A stretch of DNA of 19,831 nt from an uncultured Mycoplasmatota bacterium (GCA_900547465.1 URHJ01000023.1:1-19831); one strand, 5' to 3'. Numbered from the stretch's first letter, positions 12,001 to 16,280 are shown. Notes: generated from the sequence alone by a model not told the origin. Numbers and translations are program-made.

Positions 12001-13458
12001 AACACGATCTTTTAATGAGTCAAATTCATTCCAAATTGTAGGCGATGATGTTGCAGTTAATCTGAAGTCTGTTGCTCCTCCACCGCCACCTCCTTCATCG
12101 GGATTGCTATCGTGATTTGAATCATCTCCACCTTTTCCTCCGCCGTTCCAGCCGCCGTATCCTCCAATATATCTTCCATTGGCACGACCGTTGTATCCAG
12201 CTTGTCCTACATAAACGTAGAATTTATCTCCTTTATCTAAATGGATTGTACCTGCTGCATATGCCCCATATCCCCCATGATATGTTAGGGAACTATCACG
12301 CATACCAAAACCACCCTTTGCTCCCCAAGCCTCTAATTTATAAGTACCAGCTGCTGGAGCAGTAAAGGTTTGATAACTACCAGTGTAAGCATACTTGTAT
12401 GTATAACCTGCTTTTATTGTGTAATTTGGATAATCTTCTGTTTTTAAATCTTCAAGGTACTCAATAATTGCATAACCATTCCCAGTTTTTCCTGTTCCTT
12501 GAGCTAATTTAGTACCATCAGTTCCAGGCATTAAGTATTGAGCATATGATGATCCGTCTTTTACGGTTCCATTACCTCTTATCATAATACTGTAATCAAA
12601 CTTCATTCCTGAATAATGAATGCTTTGTCCTGTATGAACAATACTTGAACTAGTTGAACTCTCATCAATAGCATCTGCACCATCATATCCAGATATAAAC
12701 GAAGAACCTCCAGATCCATTTGTAACAGCACCAGATTTTTGAGTAGCAAGACCCCCATAGTAGCCTCCGCCACCACCTCCGGTAGTCATGTTTGAATATT
12801 TATATACACCATTTTGTCCAACTCCAAATTGATATCCAGTTGTTTGAGTTGCCCCTTTACTTGTTGCTGTATCAGGACTTGTTAAGTCTCCAGCATGACC
12901 AATTACTGATGTCCATGAAGTACCTCCACCACCGGCAGCAACCATAATTCTTGATTTTAATGAAGCAAAGTCATTCCAAACACCTGGAGTTAACCTAATG
13001 TCTGTCGCTCCACCTCCAGCTCCGGCGCCTTCATTATCTGAGTGATCATAATCTCCTCGGCCACCACCATTATATCCACCTTTGGCATAACCAGAGTTTA
13101 CTCCATCTTGTCCTTTACCACCAACGTAGATATAAATAGTTTGTCCTTTTTTTAACTCAATCATACCTGCTGTGTATGCTCCATATCCACCAACACGAAC
13201 AGTTGAGATTACATTATCTTCGCGCGATGCACCACCTTGTGCTCCCCATAGTTGTACTTTGTATGTTCCATTTGCTGGAGCTGTGAACATTTGATAATCA
13301 CCTGTATAATCAAATTCAAACTTCTGATTTTCTGCATGTACATTTTCTATATTAACTAATAAAAAAGAAGTAATTATAACGACAAAAAGAACTAACATTT
13401 CTGTAAGTTTTTTTCGTTTTATAAAAGTAATATTTTGTTTTTCCAACCTTACTTCCAT
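61..13458 (-). CDS. Giant secreted/surface protein: glycine-rich domains, 37 cadherin-like repeats, Big_2 and dockerin-like end
   Basis: The product is 4465 residues, roughly 490 kDa. Residues 1-43 hold a basic start, a hydrophobic stretch (about 21-36) and a possible signal-peptidase site after VHA. Three glycine-rich domains with WGA(K/Q)GG and GGYGAY motifs lie at about 46-335, 353-630 and 896-1181; this family is known from ALK/LTK receptor ectodomains. Cadherin-like beta-sandwich repeats of about 89 residues occupy 634-895 (3 units) and 1187-4228 (34 units), typically with an LSPTFDK motif near the start and TAEDG..KTYT near the end. A Big_2 Ig-like domain (4229-4310), a linker and a dockerin-like domain (about 4389-4460) finish it. 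No LPXTG motif or C-terminal membrane anchor is seen. The ATG at 13458 has AGGTTGGAG 10 nt upstream. It is monocistronic, with promoter and terminator. A role as adhesin or stalk is inferred from architecture; the ligand is unknown. Confidence 0.93.
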   Translation of the reverse strand: MEVRLEKQNITFIKRKKLTEMLVLFVVIITSFLLVNIENVHAENQKFEFDYTGDYQMFTAPANGTYKVQLWGAQGGASREDNVISTVRVGGYGAYTAGMIELKKGQTIYIYVGGKGQDGVNSGYAKGGYNGGGRGDYDHSDNEGAGAGGGATDIRLTPGVWNDFASLKSRIMVAAGGGGTSWTSVIGHAGDLTSPDTATSKGATQTTGYQFGVGQNGVYKYSNMTTGGGGGGYYGGLATQKSGAVTNGSGGSSFISGYDGADAIDESSTSSSIVHTGQSIHYSGMKFDYSIMIRGNGTVKDGSSYAQYLMPGTDGTKLAQGTGKTGNGYAIIEYLEDLKTEDYPNYTIKAGYTYKYAYTGSYQTFTAPAAGTYKLEAWGAKGGFGMRDSSLTYHGGYGAYAAGTIHLDKGDKFYVYVGQAGYNGRANGRYIGGYGGWNGGGKGGDDSNHDSNPDEGGGGGGATDFRLTATSSPTIWNEFDSLKDRVLVAGAGSGGTYGGYGEAGALRLNQTNGYKFGLGQAGFAATGGSGGGGGGYFGGISNQCDTCEGYGGTSYVSGSSDDLAITEDSTSDNITLKEDSIHYTGLTFKNPTKVNGKSSMPNGLSLTNATMTGNNNDGYAKVTILELDNGYPQLKSLSVTGGTFKQKFDKDTYTYDVYVDSENTIVTIDGEVLNQDDVIFRGLGKVTLKAGNNKIHIGLVNDLGNVTIYTLNIHRSKSSYKYLDDIKIDGTSLDSFSPTTFNYTVNLEDTIENVNIEAIPGRPSQEITGDGDTEIDFGTTKKEIVVVSEDGSEITTYTINFKKSNSSKLRRLNIEDYKLDPTFSPETLKYTVEISTGSLYVDVGAIPYDKSAKVTITGNGYIPPNKTSTITILVEQENVPSTTYQVTVKREGSVENQEFKYECKSEYQEFTAPGTTYYKIQSWGAKGGYGRTNWSLKYRGGYGAYTEGEIYLKKDQKLYIYVGCAGANGGTPSRYLGGAGGWNGGGKGGDDSNEDSQPDAGGGGGGSTDIRLKNTSSKTVWNEFESLKSRIMIAAGGGGGNYSGVGGNGGSITGTTGYGNKSIPTQTTGYAFGYGMPGGKCTDGSGGAGGGYFGGYSQTGCSYGGGGGSSYVSGCEECIGIEEKSTDTEIIPSTGSTHYSGYSFENITMLSGSESMPSPNSGYMTGNNDNGYVIITAGKDRSANNFLREITTDKGTLQPTFDMQTYEYNISLDSEDDEITIGAKLEDDTATVSGIGTHKVPAGKTSFPITVTAENGDIRTYTVNVERKASSNATPTNITISGLIPSLCAINEDYCKLDPEFDPKTNTYNMTVPSRIKQLQFTVTKGHYYQTVTGDGVVSLNSGMNMITIEITSEDGTATTSYTYNINRDMTGNANIENLEVIDPKLDINFDPDISEYYFSIPNENTKVDLKVTLEDSNAAYEIIGNENFETGLNTVIIRVTAQNKETKDYVLNIYREQSGNVFLSDLKVKNSDTTYELNPTFNKIINSYTTTVPNNIDKVEIEATPEHNLTTVTGTGEKILKTGVNKYNITTTSEDGSTEVYAVAITREKSDDATLKTLDVLEGSLSPTFDKETEEYQVDVKEGITSLQMNIETNSDEATYKVVGNSGFKVGENTVKVIVTAENGNKKTYTIKVNRKASENTYLNLLTTDKYDMETIFDKEIKSYDITVENDVTILNVSAIAEDKLSKVTGAGKYSLKTGINEINIVVTAENGDSRIYTLNVERKKNSNADLLSITTDKDVILNPTFDKDNVNYQIEVENNIDELTIVGVAVEKTTKVSGNGTYKLQVGENQVILTTTAEDGTTKTYTLNINRHKSSNCNARIIIAKESVLDPTFDKNITTYELRVLENVTSLNLIVTPEDSNATYKIEGNENFEIGNNIVKVIIIAEDSTTKEYTLNVLRQKAGTTSNKLESLSMKEKQFSPSFDPDTQYYEVTVPYNISTVTLEGELEDKNATVTGLGSHNINVGQNILAVTVTSTENVIRTYQVVVTREENDEARLSNLQVSGSTLNPIFNKDTYEYSITSTNTNLEIKATPIDNEATYEIINGTNLEVGTSDVIIRVTAKNKKSIKDYTIHVDRKASDNNNLKSLDIDDVTITPEFSKTTTVYYATVPRNVNNIQINAEAEDINAIVDGIGNEELEVGTNYKEITVTSESGKNKVYTIIITRTPNDNTYLKNLTVSEGTLSPSFEKTNNNYSVTVPYETEEILVDGLLEDDTSIVSGLDKYKLDVGDNKINIVVTSEKGTINTYTVTVTREDIVSSKLKLLEVENYELNQEFNEDVYDYQTTIDYEMTSLQLNIETLDKNAIYKVEGNSDFTVGTNTITITVTDSKGLTTTTYTLDVNRQNYSNTFLSYIDVSKGTLNPTFTKTTLSYNVDVASDVEEIEIMAEAEIESNKVTGTGVKKLNPGNNKFPITVTSNNGITRVYYVNVVRALKDDNYLESLQVKVNNVSQTLNPTFDKDTLSYTVDVPKSTKTATITGTYSKDATITGLGTKTIVLGENKFNIIVTSESGNIKTYTVTINREASNDNYLTNLVPSVGTLEPSFSYYGTDYTLKLDSSASLLSFEVSTSDQFATVSGTEKEVIKDGESTRKIIVTAEDKSTRTYTIKVIKDRADEARLSSLKINGYKFNEEFDKDTFTYTLTVPNSKKTILSSEIEAIPIDSNATVEKTSSIKLLSKSINVYTIVVTAKDGFTKQNYYINIEREKSNEALLQSLKFDVGVLTPSFNSSLDEYTLTVPNTIKEITKDNVEAIATDEEATVTKTERLELTSKNNVYKIQVTSADKTTTKEYIVNVLFEQSNDATLKSLETDQGNLDKTFDPKTYDYIVNVTDKTEEITITASANDEKATIIKGVGTQKLEKDETTIDIVVEAEDGTIQIYTVKVIKSITTERLLNNIYLSGELCTDDKCKLNPTFKEDTLEYSSVLENSIEKIDINVDKKNQYQTIKYYDEKTNEEITNKDYSLKVGINKIRIEVSNGVGDKTDYHLSIERKESDNNYLKSLEITNPEKDLEFEKTKQEYFITIPTDYDKVDVKATPEDKTAYVKVSGSTYLNAGNNDVIITVTAQNGDEREYIIHVYKTDTNTFLQSLTISSGVIYKTTPTFQKTIYNYTATVPSNINKITIDAVPELDTTIATGTGEKTLKTGINTFTITTTSKEGVTSNYNVVITKEKSTKLYLKELSAKEGTLNEEFDKENTLYTMNVDSEVNKLTLNVVPEDSDVSYKIYGNQNFISGKNKILIVLTNKDKTVTTTYQLEVNKKLSGNNYLKNLKVNNEELMSEEKRAFTEFSVNVSKEVDQIDLDAIAESQFAKVSGNGKYSIDYGENKIQVEVEAEDKSIRTYTITINREYDNDLFMISTNRGDLTPSFDKDTLDYYLDVERDVKDITIAAVATSKTATIEGAGYHELKLGENLFKIKVSQKDGTSKTYTIHVTRNKSDNNYLKSLFIHEGNLSPTFDKKNTSYEIEVPYDVNTLTIDKELDDIYATAEVIGNEDLKLGENIVSIKVVSEQGNERVYKIKVIVQTEEEYSNKLKELTVSKGTLSPDFDKEKLSYTVTVPSSVDKITINGVLESVNATATGLGIHNLKQGRNEFQIVVTSKDNKKRTYSVVVYRVESSDARLKSVTFKEGKLSPLFDKNIEEYTMNVDSSVNSLTEQVEPLVEGTTYEITGAENLQNGETTVTIEATAGDKKTKKTYRIIVTKEKSSNNYLSSLTTNISEITPSFDKTNTGPYTINVDDTVNSITLYGKPESSKSTVTGLGIHQISRGKNQINISVTSETGVVRTYTVIVNKALSNDNSLSLLAVSDGTLDPIFDKNTLSYNLKLDSVVEELTVLGVANNKNATVTGNGNYKIKKGVQTISIVVEAEDGTLKTYQIIVSKEQEVSSKLLDIKAKEGLLSPTFDKNTLEYMITVPNEVTSLNLSIVKEDNDSTYVVEGNENFIVGANEVNIIVTDKNNNTTTYKLNVIRQTASNNYLKEITTDVGSITPTFDKKTQYYEIEVDSNIDKININGTPEDENATVTGNGTTTLQKGENYIYLTVNSTTGVERVYTIKVTRKLSDNNKLKSLSVNTGELSPTFDKDTNEYQLTVKEGVNEIEISAKAEDENATVSGDGTFSVVGNNIYEITVTAEDGSINVYKIIVEKLASSNNNIENIIPSSGTLNPNYSNSIDNYEVIVDENISTIDFDVILESPSATVKGNKNNYLNYGSNQIKITVEAEDKTERVVNINVIREKNITEIKVDKEQLVMAVDEETEITPTILPSDATNKEIGWKSSNENVATVDNGKITAHKIGTAEITVYSIKNPDIKKIINVNVIDLELKSKVYEVRRYEDMNIIIGADENDTLLTFINNLDNNDNLIKIYDIDNNEITDLETVVTTGQKITLEFNEKVYDQAYMAVRGELNSDGKISVTDYNISVEHVLGKTSLEPWKYKFDAANLDEEENISERKINVTDSLRLRSYILGKIDTLNKKK
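775..9900 (-). repeat. Array of 34 cadherin-like repeats (units 4-37)
   Basis: These are tandem protein repeats, counted by eye, averaging about 89 residues (residues 1187-4228). Each unit typically opens with L-x-x-L, then a (T/S)P(T/S)FDK-x-T-x-x-Y segment, a central V(T/S)G-x-G-x-x-x-L-x-x-G-x-N segment, and closes with TAEDG-x-x-(K/R)TYT-(I/V)-x-V-x-R. A second class replaces the centre with (A/S)TYK-(V/I)-x-GN-x-x-F-x-(V/I)G-x-N. Neighbouring units are diverged at DNA level, so this is an old array rather than a recent expansion. Family assignment is by motif recognition (cadherin-like beta-sandwich family of bacterial surface proteins). Confidence 0.88.
9916..10773 (-). repeat. Glycine-rich domain 3
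   Basis: Residues about 896-1181, placed inside the cadherin-like array. It contains SWGAKGGYG, GGYGAYTEG, YIYVGCAGANGG, GWNGGGKGGDDSN, WNEFESLKSRIMIAAGGGGG, GGYFGGYS, SYVSG followed by CEEC, and MTGNNDNGYVII. It is the cysteine-richest part of the protein (several single Cys plus CEEC), which suggests intradomain disulfides. Confidence 0.82.
10484..10518. repeat. 35-bp exact direct repeat, copy in glycine-rich domain 3
   Basis: It is identical to 12119-12153 in glycine-rich domain 2 and encodes the GWNGGGKGGDDSN block in both. The two copies are 1635 bp apart in the same orientation. Confidence 0.9.
10774..11559 (-). repeat. Cadherin-like repeats 1-3, between glycine-rich domains 2 and 3
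   Basis: Residues about 634-895 hold three units of the same fold as the long array. Unit 1 has the usual FDKDTYTYDV motif; units 2 and 3 have FSPTTFNY and FSPETLKY in its place. They are separated from the other 34 units by the third glycine-rich domain, so the array is interrupted rather than continuous. Confidence 0.8.
11569..12402 (-). repeat. Glycine-rich domain 2
   Basis: Residues about 353-630. Motifs in order include YTGSYQTFTAP, EAWGAKGGFG, GGYGAYAAG, YVYVGQAG, GWNGGGKGGDDSN, a GGGGGG run, WNEFDSLKDRVLVAG, GGYFGG, a CDTC cysteine pair, SYVSGSSDD and MTGNNNDGYAKV. It resembles domain 3 much more closely than domain 1, including a 35-bp exact DNA match. Confidence 0.82.
12119..12153. 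repeat. 35-bp exact direct repeat, copy in glycine-rich domain 2
   Basis: It is identical base for base to 10484-10518; sequence similarity drops just outside the match. It marks relatively recent duplication of, or gene conversion between, the two domains. Confidence 0.9.
12454..13323 (-). repeat. Glycine-rich domain 1 (ALK/LTK GRD-like)
   Basis: Residues about 46-335. It starts with a beta-rich YTGDYQMFTAPANGTYKVQLWGAQGG-type segment and continues through GGYGAYTAG, YIYVGGKGQDG, a polyglycine GAGAGGGATDIRL patch, RIMVAAGGGG, a GGGGGGYYGG patch and SSFISGYDGAD. Unlike domains 2 and 3 it has no cysteines and lacks the GWNGGGKGGDDSN block. Confidence 0.8.
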
Positions 13459-13490
13459 ATCTCTAATACTCCAACCTATTTTATATATAC

Positions 13491-13519
13491 ATTATACAAT
13501 ATTTTTTGTTGTATGTCAT
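13491..13519 (-). promoter_or_regulatory. Sigma-A-type promoter of the giant gene
   Basis: On the minus strand ATGACA (13514-13519), a 17-nt spacer and TATAAT (13491-13496) match the consensus at 11 of 12 positions. The predicted start is roughly 25 nt before the ATG, and AGGTTGGAG at 13469-13477 gives a strong ribosome site. No operator-like repeat is evident, so expression may be substantial and largely constitutive (inference). Confidence 0.78.
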
Positions 13520-13531
13520 TAGAATTAGTGC

Positions 13532-13558
13532 AAAAAAAAAAGCAAGTTTATCTTACTT
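13532..13558 (-). terminator. Terminator of the 148-aa gene, overlapping its stop codon
   Basis: The stem AAGTAAG/CTTGCTT (7 bp with one G-T pair; arms 13552-13558 and 13540-13546, 5-nt loop) is followed on the minus strand by an uninterrupted T tract. The upstream arm contains the TAA stop (13553-13555). It separates this gene from the giant gene's promoter. Confidence 0.75.
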
Positions 13559-13999
13559 TTTATCTTTGAATCCACAACTTAATTCTGTTTCTATTTTGTA
13601 ATCTGTTTTTCCATATGGTGATTTAGGATAAATAATTACTTTTGTTTTTGTTTGATTACATTTTTCACCAGTTAAACTATTTTTGAATTCTTTAATATCT
13701 TTTTTAAATTCACCATCGTTGTATCTTCCTAAATTTTCTAAGTCTATTTTTATACCAATTGTTGAAAACTTAGATAGAAGTGATGTTCTGTCATCTGCTG
13801 ATGAACCAATTTGTTCATAGTAAAAATTTTCATAAAAGCTAGATCCCATTTTATTTAATGATGATTCTAATTCTTTTTCATTACTCTTTTTACCAAATAC
13901 TACTAGCAATACTACTAATATAACAACTATTAATAATGCCACTACTATGGCTAATGTTTTTTTATTTAATTTTCTTTTTTCTTGTTTTTCAATTTTCAT
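13553..13999 (-). CDS. Small single-pass membrane protein, unknown function
   Basis: The product has 148 residues. A lysine-rich N-terminus (about 1-15) precedes one strong hydrophobic segment (about 16-36), then a polar tail of about 110 residues predicted to lie outside the membrane. The tail has exactly two cysteines, one after NSLTGEK and one in ELSCGFKDKK, which could form a single disulfide. The hydrophobic segment lacks a lipobox cysteine, so it is not an obvious lipoprotein. The start is supported by AAGAGGGAG (14008-14016) 8 nt before the ATG, with an extended -10 further upstream and a terminator overlapping its stop. I do not recognise a named family. It sits just upstream of the giant gene but is transcriptionally separate. 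Confidence 0.8.
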   Translation of the reverse strand: MKIEKQEKRKLNKKTLAIVVALLIVVILVVLLVVFGKKSNEKELESSLNKMGSSFYENFYYEQIGSSADDRTSLLSKFSTIGIKIDLENLGRYNDGEFKKDIKEFKNSLTGEKCNQTKTKVIIYPKSPYGKTDYKIETELSCGFKDKK

Positions 14000-14028
14000 A
14001 TAATATACTCCCTCTTATTATTTTCTAT

Positions 14029-14040
14029 GATTAGTATATC
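14029..14040 (-). promoter_or_regulatory. Extended -10 promoter element of the 148-aa gene
   Basis: Reading the minus strand, TGATATACT fits the TGn plus TATAAT-like extended -10 pattern. A convincing -35 is lacking (TTTTAA at a 17-nt spacing), which is typical of extended -10 promoters. It lies about 15 nt before the strong ribosome site. Boundaries are approximate. Confidence 0.5.
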
Positions 14041-14076
14041 ACTTATTTTGAAAAATTAAAAGAATTTATTGAATTT

Positions 14077-15447
14077 TTAATTTTGGCTTTCAAATTTTTC
14101 ATAGTTATTTTTTAATAGATCATAGTTATTTTTCGATAAAATTACCTTTACTTTTAGAAATTCATTTGAATTATAATTTCTAATTTGTCTATTTTTTATA
14201 TCATTTAAAAAAATATTATAAATTGTTTTTGGTGGTATTTCTCTCATATTTAGATAGTAGTAATCATTATGAGTTTTATTTAATACGTAATTCACGCCTT
14301 TAACTGTTTGTATTTCTAGTTTAATATCAGATTTAGAATTATCAATTATATATTCAATGTTATCTTCATCATTATCCATTCCAAATGTAATTGTTGTGTT
14401 TTCATTTACATTTATAATTTCTGTGCTTGTTTTTCTATCAAGTCCTTTAGTTCCATCTATTTGTTTATAATTTAGTAGAATTGTAACTGATAACCCTATA
14501 CTTATTCCTATTATTAAAAATGAACTAATCATTGAGATAAATATAAATTTCATATGTTGCTTTCTATTAAATACAAAATTATAGGTTAAATAAATCAATA
14601 GAAAACATAAAAAACTAATTGCTGCGAAAAGAAGAAATCCTGTAAAGAAGATTAGTCCTATATTTATGTGGCATATACAAATTGATGCTAAAACAACGAA
14701 AAATATAAATGCAAAGACAACAGGTATAATAAACCAAATTATTAATATTTTTAAAAACAGGATTAGTATTTTTCCTATTACATTTATAATATGTGTTGTG
14801 CTATGTTTAGGATCTCTTATGATGATTCTTTCTCTATCTTTTTCTTTTATTTCTAGTGATTGTTCAATTTTTTTAGTTTTTGTATTGTCATCTTCAATTG
14901 TAATATAGTAGTCTAAATACCTTATTTTAAATATGTGGATAAAAACTATAACTCCAAATATTATTGCTATTACAGTATAGATACTCTCAAATATTTTTTC
15001 TATAGCATGTACTATAGTTTGATTTGGAATAAAAGTTAACATGTTATATGTAACCTCAATTAGTATTGTTGTTATGATTCCACCTATTAGTAGTAACATA
15101 ATAGCTAGACAAAACATTTCAAGAACACATTTTAATTTTTGCTTTAGTGTCATGCTAAAAAACATATTATAAGTTTTAGTAATTTGATTTAAAACTTGTT
15201 GAAATTGATCTGTTATTTTTGTTTTTTCTTTTCTACGATTTTTTCCTATTGTTCCATCATCTAGTAAATCTTCTAGAGTGCAATTCAATATTTTTGTCAT
15301 TTTTATTATTTTATCCATATCTGGATAACTTGTACCACTCTCCCATTTTGAAACTGCTTGTCTTGATACTCCTAGTGTATCGGCAAATTGTTCCTGACTT
15401 AAATTATTTTGTTTTCTTTTAACTGCTAATTTTTCACAAAATCTCAT
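14077..15447 (-). CDS. XRE-family HTH regulator fused to a multi-span membrane region
   Basis: The product has 456 residues. An N-terminal HTH_3/XRE domain (about 1-62, with SQEQFADTLGVSRQAVSKWE at 17-36) is followed by a charged linker, hydrophobic segments at about 108-131, 155-175, 226-255, 262-288 and 299-324, and a polar C-terminal domain (about 330-456) rich in predicted beta strand. Five spans would place the C-terminus outside the cell, but the 224-292 stretch could hold an extra span. The start is the ATG at 15447: GGAGG (15457-15461) is 9 nt away. A longer reading from a TTG at 15456 would abut the ribosome site and is rejected. Membrane-tethered XRE proteins are common in Firmicutes, and several act as envelope-stress or antimicrobial sensors. 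The signal and targets here are unknown. A dyad over its own promoter suggests autoregulation. Confidence 0.85.
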   Translation of the reverse strand: MRFCEKLAVKRKQNNLSQEQFADTLGVSRQAVSKWESGTSYPDMDKIIKMTKILNCTLEDLLDDGTIGKNRRKEKTKITDQFQQVLNQITKTYNMFFSMTLKQKLKCVLEMFCLAIMLLLIGGIITTILIEVTYNMLTFIPNQTIVHAIEKIFESIYTVIAIIFGVIVFIHIFKIRYLDYYITIEDDNTKTKKIEQSLEIKEKDRERIIIRDPKHSTTHIINVIGKILILFLKILIIWFIIPVVFAFIFFVVLASICICHINIGLIFFTGFLLFAAISFLCFLLIYLTYNFVFNRKQHMKFIFISMISSFLIIGISIGLSVTILLNYKQIDGTKGLDRKTSTEIINVNENTTITFGMDNDEDNIEYIIDNSKSDIKLEIQTVKGVNYVLNKTHNDYYYLNMREIPPKTIYNIFLNDIKNRQIRNYNSNEFLKVKVILSKNNYDLLKNNYEKFESQN

Positions 15448-15456
15448 TTCTTTCAA

Positions 15457-15461
15457 CCTCC
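15457..15461 (-). promoter_or_regulatory. Start-deciding ribosome binding site of the XRE gene
   Basis: GGAGG on the minus strand is 9 nt from the ATG at 15447. It immediately abuts the in-frame TTG at 15456, which makes that earlier start impossible in practice. Confidence 0.85.
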
Positions 15462-15472
15462 ACCGAAATTAT

Positions 15473-15501
15473 AATATAAATATAGCTGGTTGCGACACCA
15501 A
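15473..15501 (-). promoter_or_regulatory. Probable promoter of the XRE regulator gene
   Basis: TTGGTG (15496-15501), 17 nt, TATATT (15473-15478) on the minus strand. An overlapping TATAAT at 15468-15473 lacks a good -35 at standard spacing and is an alternative -10. The promoter is overlapped by a 22-bp dyad. Confidence 0.5.
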
Positions 15502-15504
15502 CTA
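15483..15504. promoter_or_regulatory. Inverted repeat over the XRE promoter: candidate operator
   Basis: TAGCTGG (15483-15489), 8-nt centre TTGCGACA, CCAACTA (15498-15504). The 7-nt arms match at 6 of 7 positions. A second nested dyad GTTG/CAAC shares the same area. It overlaps the -35 and spacer of the gene's own promoter, where a dimeric HTH protein would repress. Binding by this regulator is inference. Confidence 0.5.
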
Positions 15505-15544
15505 TTGTTAGAATTTTGTATAAAATCAGTTGCTTTTTTCAAAT

Positions 15545-15577
15545 ATAAAAGAAAAAGTACACTCTACTCGTGTACTT
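15545..15577 (-). terminator. Terminator of the thioredoxin-like gene, overlapping its stop
   Basis: A perfect 8-bp stem AAGTACAC/GTGTACTT (15555-15562 and 15570-15577, 7-nt loop) is followed on the minus strand by TTTTTCTTTT. The upstream arm includes part of the TAA stop at 15576-15578. Confidence 0.82.
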
Positions 15578-16280
15578 AACAACTAGTTTTTGCTGTACAT
15601 ACATTTGATTTTTCTAAACATTTCATTAAGCATTCAAATTTTTTTGTTGATTCTTTGTTCATTGTTTCTGTTAATTTCATGTATGGATCTTTTTCTTTTT
15701 TGCTTATTCCTGATTCTAAATCTTCTGCTTTTCCATTTACTACTGCTACTACATTGGGAGCATAAATTCTTTTTTCTCCTGTTTTTACTTCTTTATCATC
15801 ATCTGTTAAAGTATAATCTGTTAAAACATTGTCTAGCTTCTTTAATAATTCTAAGTAGTATTTGTCACCTTTTTTAGTTGTAGTTACTTTACCATCTTTT
15901 AATTCTTTTATATCACGAATATTTCCTATATCAACGTAATATATCGTATCAACATTTTTGTTTTTTGCAGCTTGTATTAAATTATTGATAACGCTTCTAC
16001 ACCATGGACACTCTGCAAAACCAAAGTAAACTACAAAAGTTTCTTTATTCTCTATTTTTTTAACAATTTCTTTCGCTGTTGAATATTTTATTGGATTGTT
16101 TGTTGGAATTGATAATTTTCTGATTGTTTTTCCTGATTCATTCTTCTGATTGTTAAGTTTTTCATATTCCTTTTTGAACTTATAGCTATCTGTACTATGT
16201 ACCTTGTTAATATATAATATACCTATTAATATAGCTACTATTAAAACTATGACGCTTGCTACTACAACTTTCTTTTTCAT
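15576..16280 (-). CDS. Membrane-anchored thioredoxin-fold protein with CPWC site and four-Cys tail
   Basis: The product has 234 residues. Basic start, one membrane segment (about 5-24) acting as signal anchor, then a polar linker and a thioredoxin-like domain: strand VVYFGFAE, active site CPWC at 91-94, and a probable cis-proline in YAPNVVAV (P175). These support a thiol-disulfide oxidoreductase on the outer face of the membrane, similar to small Firmicutes thioredoxin-like and bacteriocin-accessory proteins. The last 18 residues carry four more cysteines (217, 221, 228, 234), not part of the usual fold; they could be a resolving disulfide relay or a metal site. The ATG at 16280 has AGAGG 7 nt upstream. 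A TTG 18 codons earlier (16334) lacks a ribosome site and lies upstream of the promoter's -10. It has its own promoter and terminator. Reduction versus oxidation cannot be decided from sequence. Confidence 0.83.
   Translation of the reverse strand: MKKKVVVASVIVLIVAILIGILYINKVHSTDSYKFKKEYEKLNNQKNESGKTIRKLSIPTNNPIKYSTAKEIVKKIENKETFVVYFGFAECPWCRSVINNLIQAAKNKNVDTIYYVDIGNIRDIKELKDGKVTTTKKGDKYYLELLKKLDNVLTDYTLTDDDKEVKTGEKRIYAPNVVAVVNGKAEDLESGISKKEKDPYMKLTETMNKESTKKFECLMKCLEKSNVCTAKTSC

Noticed and set aside
401..12365. Several open frames of 60-137 codons on the plus strand opposite the giant gene
   Set aside because: They are antisense shadows of a long repetitive coding frame, give low-complexity Ser/Leu/Val-rich peptides and have no consistent ribosome sites.
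61..13458. Recent transfer of cadherin or ALK domains from an animal host
   Set aside because: The repeats match the bacterial cadherin-like beta-sandwich pattern rather than classical cadherins (no DXD or LDRE motifs), and the glycine-rich family is widespread in bacteria; nothing here indicates animal origin.
13532..13541. Ten-base A/T homopolymer upstream of the giant gene as a phase-variation switch
   Set aside because: It is the T tail of the preceding terminator and lies upstream of the -35, not in the promoter spacer or the coding frame, so length change would have no obvious switching effect.
14052..14084. 10-bp A/T-only inverted repeat (AAAATTAAAA/TTTTAATTTT, 13-nt loop) across the XRE stop codon as a terminator
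   Set aside because: It has no G-C pair and no T run after the stem on the minus strand, and such dyads are expected by chance in DNA this A/T-rich. Possible but not supported enough to list.
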